A stretch of DNA of 6,959 nt from the NCBI GenBank assembly GCA_946183095.1, contig CAMHBE010000097.1, positions 1 through 6,959 of the forward strand, read 5' to 3'. A program made the position numbers and the translations under genes. Position 1 is the first letter of the stretch, and each line of letters starts with the position of its first letter. Below the pieces are notes generated by a model. It made no database searches. It was not told the origin of the DNA and saw only the letters and a list, made by a program, of their open reading frames with translations. Below are positions 1 through 6,959 of this stretch, piece by piece. Origin of the DNA: an uncultured Clostridia bacterium (lineage in GTDB: Bacteria > Bacillota > Clostridia > Oscillospirales > Ruminococcaceae).

Positions 1-23
1 TTACAAACTCTTTATGTTTAAAA

Positions 24-1286
24 TTAACTTTGATCAGATATATTTTCGCTTGAAAGGTGTAAGATTGCGATATCACTTATGACTTTTGCATCGTCCGGAT
101 ACTTTATCGTACAAGAATTGCGCAAATAGAAATTGTCGGTAACGTCCCAGAGGACAGGAACGAACCCATGCGCTGTAAGCTTTTCGAGCACGATCTTCAG
201 GCACTCCGAGGACTCGTCATATATCGCGTCACTTGCGAAGTTGCTCTTCGGATAGCGCGAGGTCGTCTCGCCGATAAATACCGGTATCCCCTTGCTGCCA
301 AATGCGTTGTCGAGCAGTGATATCTGACTGTCGGTATAATCGAGCCATTCCTGCGAGCCTATCTTGTTTATCCAGTACATCATATTATCGACATAATGAA
401 CCGAGACCATGAGCCTGTCGGGAACAGTATCGGTCGGCATAAGGAACCGCTTTGAGGTAGTATTGTCAATATTCGTCCAGTAACCCGACACGATCAGTAC
501 ACGTTCGTCATTGTTGCCGCCGGTAGCCCTTACCGCGTTCACAAACGTCTGATTGAGCGTATTGGTCGAGAGGTAAGCGTCGTCCTTCGACTGCGCTTTC
601 AGCTCGCCGTTCTCGTCAAAGCGGTCGCCGCCGAGGTATTCGTTGAAGCCCTCAAAAACGAGCTTTGATGGGTAGTCCTTGAAATACTCGGCGATCTGCG
701 TCCAGAGACTTTCAAATATCTCGCGGCTGTTTTCGAGGTCGTTGCGCCTAATGATGAATTCATCGAAATGATGGATATTGACCACCGCGTACAGGTCGTC
801 GTTCATGCAGTAATCGACGATCTCTTTTACTCTGCCGATGTACTCGGAGTTTATCGTCCATGTCCCGTCATTCTTCATCATATTGCCCCAGAAAACGGGT
901 ATGCGCACGGTGTTGAATCCCGCGTTCCTCACGCCGTCGATCATCGCTTGAGTGGTTACGGGCGCGCCCCAGCAGGTCTCGTAATCCGAAGGATCGTTGT
1001 CGCCGATCACGGGGATCCACTCGAACGTTATCTTCTCACAGCCGGACGCTTGATACGCCTCCATTGTGTTGCCGAGGTTCCAGCCCAGCCCCATATCTGC
1101 GGCAATTTCCGATGCTGTGCGAAATTCGGGCTCCGCTGCGGCAGGCTCCGTTTCCGTAATGTTTTCCGAAGTGCCTTCCGCCGCCGTTGTATACATGGGA
1201 GCGGTATTTCCCGCACAGGCAGCATTAAATAACACTGCGACCGCAAGCAGAAGAGCCTTTGCCTTTGCCTTTGCCTTTGTTATCAT
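24..1286 (-). CDS. GH5 family glycoside hydrolase, probable surface lipoprotein
   Basis: Second GH5 (cellulase superfamily) enzyme of the operon, 420 residues. I chose the ATG at 1284-1286 because AAAGGAG (1294-1300) sits 7 nt before it; an in-frame TTG at 1292 would leave 1 nt. The Lys-rich start MITKAKAKAKA and hydrophobic stretch lead to NAAC with Cys24, a probable lipidation site but with Asn at -3, which is atypical. An Ala/Thr/Glu-rich tether (25-56) precedes the barrel. Landmarks: GWNLGN (68-73), Arg128 in TVRIPVFW, NIHHFDEF (170-177), acid/base Glu216 in FEGFNEYLGG (codon 639-641), His297 in VSVHYVD, nucleophile Glu340 in PVFIGETTS (codon 267-269) and Trp380 in PVLWD. Both catalytic Glu are present, so activity is expected. 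The usual Asn-Glu-Pro is Asn-Glu-Tyr, and the aromatic loop after His-Tyr differs from the paralogue upstream. No accessory module or dockerin follows. The gene begins 2 nt after the beta-galactosidase stop. Substrate unknown; an endo-beta-glycanase is likely. Confidence 0.9.
   Translation of the reverse strand: MITKAKAKAKALLLAVAVLFNAACAGNTAPMYTTAAEGTSENITETEPAAAEPEFRTASEIAADMGLGWNLGNTMEAYQASGCEKITFEWIPVIGDNDPSDYETCWGAPVTTQAMIDGVRNAGFNTVRIPVFWGNMMKNDGTWTINSEYIGRVKEIVDYCMNDDLYAVVNIHHFDEFIIRRNDLENSREIFESLWTQIAEYFKDYPSKLVFEGFNEYLGGDRFDENGELKAQSKDDAYLSTNTLNQTFVNAVRATGGNNDERVLIVSGYWTNIDNTTSKRFLMPTDTVPDRLMVSVHYVDNMMYWINKIGSQEWLDYTDSQISLLDNAFGSKGIPVFIGETTSRYPKSNFASDAIYDESSECLKIVLEKLTAHGFVPVLWDVTDNFYLRNSCTIKYPDDAKVISDIAILHLSSENISDQS
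1255..1278 (-). repeat. Four-copy hexanucleotide tandem repeat in the signal-peptide region
   Basis: The plus strand reads GCCTTT four times in perfect tandem (AAAGGC on the coding strand). In frame it encodes the Lys-Ala alternation of the GH5 lipoprotein's signal peptide, so gain or loss of a unit adds or removes one Lys-Ala pair without a frameshift. Perfect short tandem repeats can slip during replication. Whether this tract varies between strains is unknown. Confidence 0.9.
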
Positions 1287-1288
1287 GA

Positions 1289-4297
<3,009 letters not shown>

Positions 4298-5818
4298 TTA
4301 TGAGTTTTTCAGCTTTTCTCTGTAATCGTCAAGTATCGTTTCGATCGGGTAGTAGTAGGATTCACGGAGCTGTGTGAAGGAAGCTCCCGCGAACAGAGGA
4401 CCGTCAAGAAGCGATTCATCACCGCCTTGAAACAGGTCGGACAGGTCTGCGTTAAAGCCGTTTACATTATCGAACAGCATAACGAATTTACCGTTTTCGG
4501 GAGTTATCATATTCTGCAGCAGATCATACTGCTCCTCGCTGTAGTACGCGTTGAACTTCACTTTTCTCGCTGCGCCGCAGTTTGGACATTCGGTGAGATC
4601 CTCGGTATTGTTCTCAACGTAGCTGTACTTGCACTCGGGGCATTTGCCGTAGTATTTTGTGCTTGGATCTGTCTGCTCCGCCTTTTCCTTCGCTATGTTG
4701 TCGGGATCCATTTTCTCCACACGGTTGAGCGTGATCCAGTCCACAGCACCCTTGATGTTCTTTGCGCCCGCAGGAATCATATATCCGAACGAGTCATAGG
4801 CGATATAGTAGTTGTCTGCACTCGGGTCGCGCGGGAAAGGAACGAAAGCCATGTCGTAGTCAATATTTTTCCGGTAGAGCGACTCACACGCCGCGCCGTA
4901 AGACCATACCGGCTCCATTCCGAGGAACAGTGTGTTTCCGTCAACGAAAGCCTCACCCGGATCAACATAGCCGTCACCGGTGAGTCCCTGTCTGTAAAGG
5001 TCCTCAAGGAACTCCATACAGCGGACTATCTTATCGGAATTGAGATTGTTGACGATCTCGGTGTCCCGTACGTCAATGATCTTTGTTCCGGTGGTGGCGA
5101 TGAAGCTCATAGCGCCGACGCCGGTGTAGCCTATATGATCGGGCGAGATATCGCACCACTTGCGCAGAAGGTCACGGAACGTTTCCCACGTCCACTCACC
5201 GTTCTGATAAAGCTCCATGGGGTCTTCGAGACCGTGCTCTTCAAGAACACACTTGTTGTAGTTTATAGCGAAGTTGGAGGAAAGCATATACGGCACATAA
5301 TAGTGCTTACCGTTATATCTGAACTGCTCGGCTATGTCTTTCATTCCGACCCACAGCTCGCTGTCAAGGTCGATGTATGTATCTATGGGCGTGTACATAT
5401 TCCGCGATATGCCGTGCGGGAAGGATGCCCATTCGTAACGTGTGATATCCGGAGAATCATCCGCCGCGACAAGCGTTCCGAGCCGTTCGAAGTACGCCGT
5501 ACCACTTCCGCAGATCTCCTGCTCTATCGTGCCGCCGTAGCGCGACTCGAACAGATCGACGAGATCGGCAGCGGAGCCCACAAGATCGTAGTATATCAGA
5601 AGTTTTACCGTGCCGGTAGGCTGATCCTTGTCTATCTCCTTGACCTCCGCCTCGGTGAATATCACGTTTGCGGCATTTTCGGTCGCTGCCGTGGCTTCCG
5701 TATTCTGCTCCGTGCTCTGTGCCGCCGTTGTATCGGACGGCTGTCTTCCGCCTCCGCAGCCTGCCGTCATTATCAATGCCGCTGTGAGGGCAAGCGCTTT
5801 TAAAATGTGTTTTTTCAT
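4298..5818 (-). CDS. ABC transporter extracellular sugar-binding lipoprotein with zinc-ribbon-like insert
   Basis: Solute-binding lipoprotein (506 residues) of the bacterial extracellular family 1 type, expected to capture oligosaccharides outside the membrane and deliver them to an ABC permease. The ATG at 5816-5818 has a clear AAAGGAG (5824-5830) 5 nt upstream, which overlaps the last base of the preceding stop codon. The signal peptide MKKHILKALALTAALIM ends in a lipobox TAG-Cys21, followed by a Thr/Ala/Glu-rich tether (about 22-50). The binding fold begins near residue 70 (VKLLIYYD). Family-like segments follow: FESRYGG (90-96), SPDITRYEW (122-130), YYVPYMLSSNFAINYNK (173-189), GEWTWETFRDLLRKW (207-221) and YDSFGYMIPAGAKN (341-354). 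A four-Cys ribbon is inserted at 393-414. The gene lies 12 nt before the beta-galactosidase, which supports galactoside or glycan-fragment uptake. No permease or ATPase gene is visible, so the transporter partner is unknown. Function class is firm; ligand is inferred. Confidence 0.88.
   Translation of the reverse strand: MKKHILKALALTAALIMTAGCGGGRQPSDTTAAQSTEQNTEATAATENAANVIFTEAEVKEIDKDQPTGTVKLLIYYDLVGSAADLVDLFESRYGGTIEQEICGSGTAYFERLGTLVAADDSPDITRYEWASFPHGISRNMYTPIDTYIDLDSELWVGMKDIAEQFRYNGKHYYVPYMLSSNFAINYNKCVLEEHGLEDPMELYQNGEWTWETFRDLLRKWCDISPDHIGYTGVGAMSFIATTGTKIIDVRDTEIVNNLNSDKIVRCMEFLEDLYRQGLTGDGYVDPGEAFVDGNTLFLGMEPVWSYGAACESLYRKNIDYDMAFVPFPRDPSADNYYIAYDSFGYMIPAGAKNIKGAVDWITLNRVEKMDPDNIAKEKAEQTDPSTKYYGKCPECKYSYVENNTEDLTECPNCGAARKVKFNAYYSEEQYDLLQNMITPENGKFVMLFDNVNGFNADLSDLFQGGDESLLDGPLFAGASFTQLRESYYYPIETILDDYREKLKNS
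4574..4642 (-). other. Zinc-ribbon-like CX2C-X14-CX2C insert in the solute-binding protein
   Basis: Residues 393-415 of the solute-binding protein read CPEC, then 14 residues, then CPNCG. The cysteines are 393, 396, 411 and 414. Two Cys-Pro-x-Cys knuckles at this spacing are the hallmark of zinc-ribbon or rubredoxin-like metal sites, most often seen in cytoplasmic proteins. Here it sits late in the binding fold, between a Lys/Glu-rich helical segment (about 365-388) and a Tyr-rich helix (YYSEEQYDLLQNM, 425-437). The reading frame is uninterrupted on both sides, so this is a true part of the protein. Metal binding is inferred from the motif; a pair of disulfides is the alternative in an oxidising extracellular setting. 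Confidence 0.75.
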
Positions 5819-5829
5819 TTTTGCTCCTT

Positions 5830-6959
5830 TCAGATACCTGTGAATGTGAATGTTATTTCGATGCTGTCGATCTTCTCGTTACTGCCGGCTTTCCATATCT
5901 GCGCGGAAGCCTCCTCCGCCGTTCCCTCTCCCATGCGCGGGTCGTCCGGCACGGCAGTTACCCACGCGTTGTAAAGGTTCATTCTCGTGCATTTGCCGTT
6001 GTCGGAGCAGGTATATCCCTTTCCGTCGAGCTCCTTTTCCTCGCCGTTTATCTTAAAGCTCTTTATGGTGATGATATGGTCGGGGAACAGGGTCTCGCCG
6101 TTATAAATGCCGAGTGCCGAGAATGTGACTCCCTTTCCGCCGCCCACAGCGGAAAGATCGAGAGAGACAGTATATTCTCCGTCGCCGGTTATCAGGGCAT
6201 TGTTTGCCTTGACATTCATGGTCTTGTTCGTCGGGTCGTAGATATCACCGACGCTGTAGGATACTGCGTAATCACCGCTCTGATACATTATCCACGCCAC
6301 CGCAGTATCGTCGGCCGCCGGGATATCCCCCTCGTCGGTCATGCGTTCTTCGGCGGCTTCGAGCGCTTTCTCCATTCCCTTCTTCGCGTTCTCCTTTATT
6401 TGTTCATCGGAGAGGGAGGACTGCGCGGAAAAGCTCCTGTCGAGGAACAGCTTCGCGATAGTCTCGTCGGCTATCTTGCCCTCGCGTCTGCGGTAGAGAC
6501 CGTTGCAGTCCCACAGCAGCGGGCAGTAGTTGTACAGATCGCAGTTGTTTAAGAAGTTCGTGAAGTAGATGTCGGTATCGGGCTTTGGGGTTGCCTTTCC
6601 GTCGGTGAGGACGCCGTACTCGCCGATTATGACACCATAGCCCTGTTCGGTGAACTTCGTCATTCTCGCAAGGGTCTCATTCTGCTCCTTGTACTGTATC
6701 GGCGAGCCCCACTGATTTACGGCTTTCGTTCCGCAGTAGTCCCACGGACCGTAGTAATGCACCGAAACGATCAGCTTGTTTTCGACAGTGTCCTCCGGCA
6801 TTCTGTACCTGTCGTCGCAGGTGTGGTCGAAGTCGGTGTTATATCCGGCGATAAGCAGGAACCTGTCCGTGTTCCTTCCGCCCGTCCCACGGACGACCTT
6901 TACAAACTCGCTGTTTATCTCATATATTTTATCATATATTTCGTCATCTTTCAAGGCTC
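5830..6959 (-). CDS. GH5 family glycoside hydrolase with C-terminal beta-rich module (5' partial)
   Basis: Probable endo-acting beta-glycanase (cellulase superfamily, GH5), likely secreted. The frame stays open to the right edge, so the start, the signal peptide and the acid/base Asn-Glu motif lie outside the window. A TTG at 6954 is internal: the sequence there already matches the middle of a GH5 barrel and has no ribosome-binding site. Numbering residues from that TTG, the visible catalytic part (about 1-170) shows VRGTGG (21-26), the conserved active-site His-Tyr in VSVHYYGPWDYCG (His66, codon 6757-6759), the nucleophile in VIIGEYGV (Glu112, codon 6619-6621) and the late barrel tryptophan in LLWDCNG (Trp148). 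A charged helical linker (about 180-208) leads to a beta-rich domain (about 215-374) that ends the protein. There is no dockerin, sortase signal or membrane anchor at the C-terminus. The stop TGA lies 11 nt before the next gene. The fold family is well supported; the substrate (beta-glucan, xyloglucan or mannan) and GH5 subfamily are not determined. Confidence 0.88.
   Translation of the reverse strand, partial: ALKDDEIYDKIYEINSEFVKVVRGTGGRNTDRFLLIAGYNTDFDHTCDDRYRMPEDTVENKLIVSVHYYGPWDYCGTKAVNQWGSPIQYKEQNETLARMTKFTEQGYGVIIGEYGVLTDGKATPKPDTDIYFTNFLNNCDLYNYCPLLWDCNGLYRRREGKIADETIAKLFLDRSFSAQSSLSDEQIKENAKKGMEKALEAAEERMTDEGDIPAADDTAVAWIMYQSGDYAVSYSVGDIYDPTNKTMNVKANNALITGDGEYTVSLDLSAVGGGKGVTFSALGIYNGETLFPDHIITIKSFKINGEEKELDGKGYTCSDNGKCTRMNLYNAWVTAVPDDPRMGEGTAEEASAQIWKAGSNEKIDSIEITFTFTGI
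5833..6312 (-). other. C-terminal beta-rich accessory module, possible carbohydrate-binding domain
   Basis: Domain within the partial GH5 protein, about residues 215-374 (counted from the codon at 6954). It alternates short hydrophobic strands with Gly/Asp/Asn turns, for example AWIMYQSGDYAVSY, ITGDGEYTVSLDLS and IDSIEITFTF, which fits a beta-sandwich. Exposed aromatics (Trp221, Tyr224, Tyr229, Trp331) could contact a glycan. A Cys316-Cys322 pair encloses a short SDNGK loop that may be a disulfide-closed turn. From memory, similar modules with a TGDGEYTV-like motif occur at the C-termini of secreted Ruminococcus-type glycosidases, but I cannot assign a numbered CBM family. Carbohydrate binding is an inference from position and composition. 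Confidence 0.55.

Noticed and set aside
1..100. AT-rich left end as a possible terminator or horizontally acquired junction
   Set aside because: No inverted repeat with a T-run is visible in the 23 nt after the stop. The AT-rich bases mostly encode the divergent C-terminal tail of the GH5 protein, and too little sequence is present to judge.
1028..1246. Short minus-strand open frame in another phase within the GH5 lipoprotein gene
   Set aside because: It overlaps the conserved N-terminal GH5 coding sequence in a different frame, is Arg/Pro-rich and has no supporting motif.
4427..5803. 458-codon open frame on the plus strand, antisense to the solute-binding protein
   Set aside because: It has no recognisable domain, has a Val/Arg/His-rich composition typical of a reverse-complement shadow, lacks a ribosome-binding site that I can see, and the minus-strand gene under it is unmistakable.
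5821..6552. 243-codon plus-strand open frame antisense to the first GH5 gene
   Set aside because: It is covered by a clear GH5 plus accessory-module reading frame on the minus strand and looks like a shadow.
6952..6954. TTG as the start of the rightmost GH5 gene
   Set aside because: The frame continues open to the window edge, no ribosome-binding site precedes it, and homology to the other GH5 shows this is mid-domain.

Overview
This window reads as part of one operon on the minus strand, in the order GH5 enzyme (5' end cut off by the right edge) -> ABC-type sugar-binding lipoprotein -> large GH2 beta-galactosidase -> second GH5 lipoprotein. The gaps between genes are 11, 12 and 2 nt. Nearly every base is coding. 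I saw no RNA gene, mobile element, CRISPR array or promoter. The promoter must lie beyond the right edge, and only 23 nt follow the last stop codon at the left edge, with no visible terminator.

The organism is most likely a fibre-degrading gut or rumen Clostridia member of the Ruminococcus / Oscillospiraceae type. This is an inference from strong AAAGGAG/GGAGG ribosome-binding sites, moderate GC content, lipoprotein signal peptides followed by Thr/Ala/Glu-rich linkers, and GH5 proteins of a type common in that group. A species cannot be named from sequence alone.

Layout from right to left, in the direction of transcription. (1) 6959-5830 holds the C-terminal half of a GH5 catalytic domain, a helical linker and a C-terminal beta-rich module of about 160 residues that may bind carbohydrate. 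(2) 5818-4298 encodes an extracellular solute-binding lipoprotein that carries an unexpected four-cysteine zinc-ribbon-like insert. (3) 4285-1289 encodes a complete LacZ-type beta-galactosidase without a signal peptide, so probably cytoplasmic. (4) 1286-24 encodes a second GH5 protein, a probable surface lipoprotein, clearly paralogous to the first but with altered active-site surroundings.

Together they suggest a polysaccharide-use locus: GH5 enzymes cut a beta-linked, probably galactose-bearing glycan (for example xyloglucan, galactoglucomannan or a beta-glucan) outside the cell, the binding protein captures the oligosaccharides for an ABC importer whose permease genes are not in the window, and the GH2 enzyme removes beta-galactosyl units inside. 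The substrate is inferred, not shown. The most unusual items are the zinc-ribbon insert in the binding protein, the divergent GH5 paralogue, and a four-copy in-frame hexanucleotide repeat in that paralogue's signal peptide.
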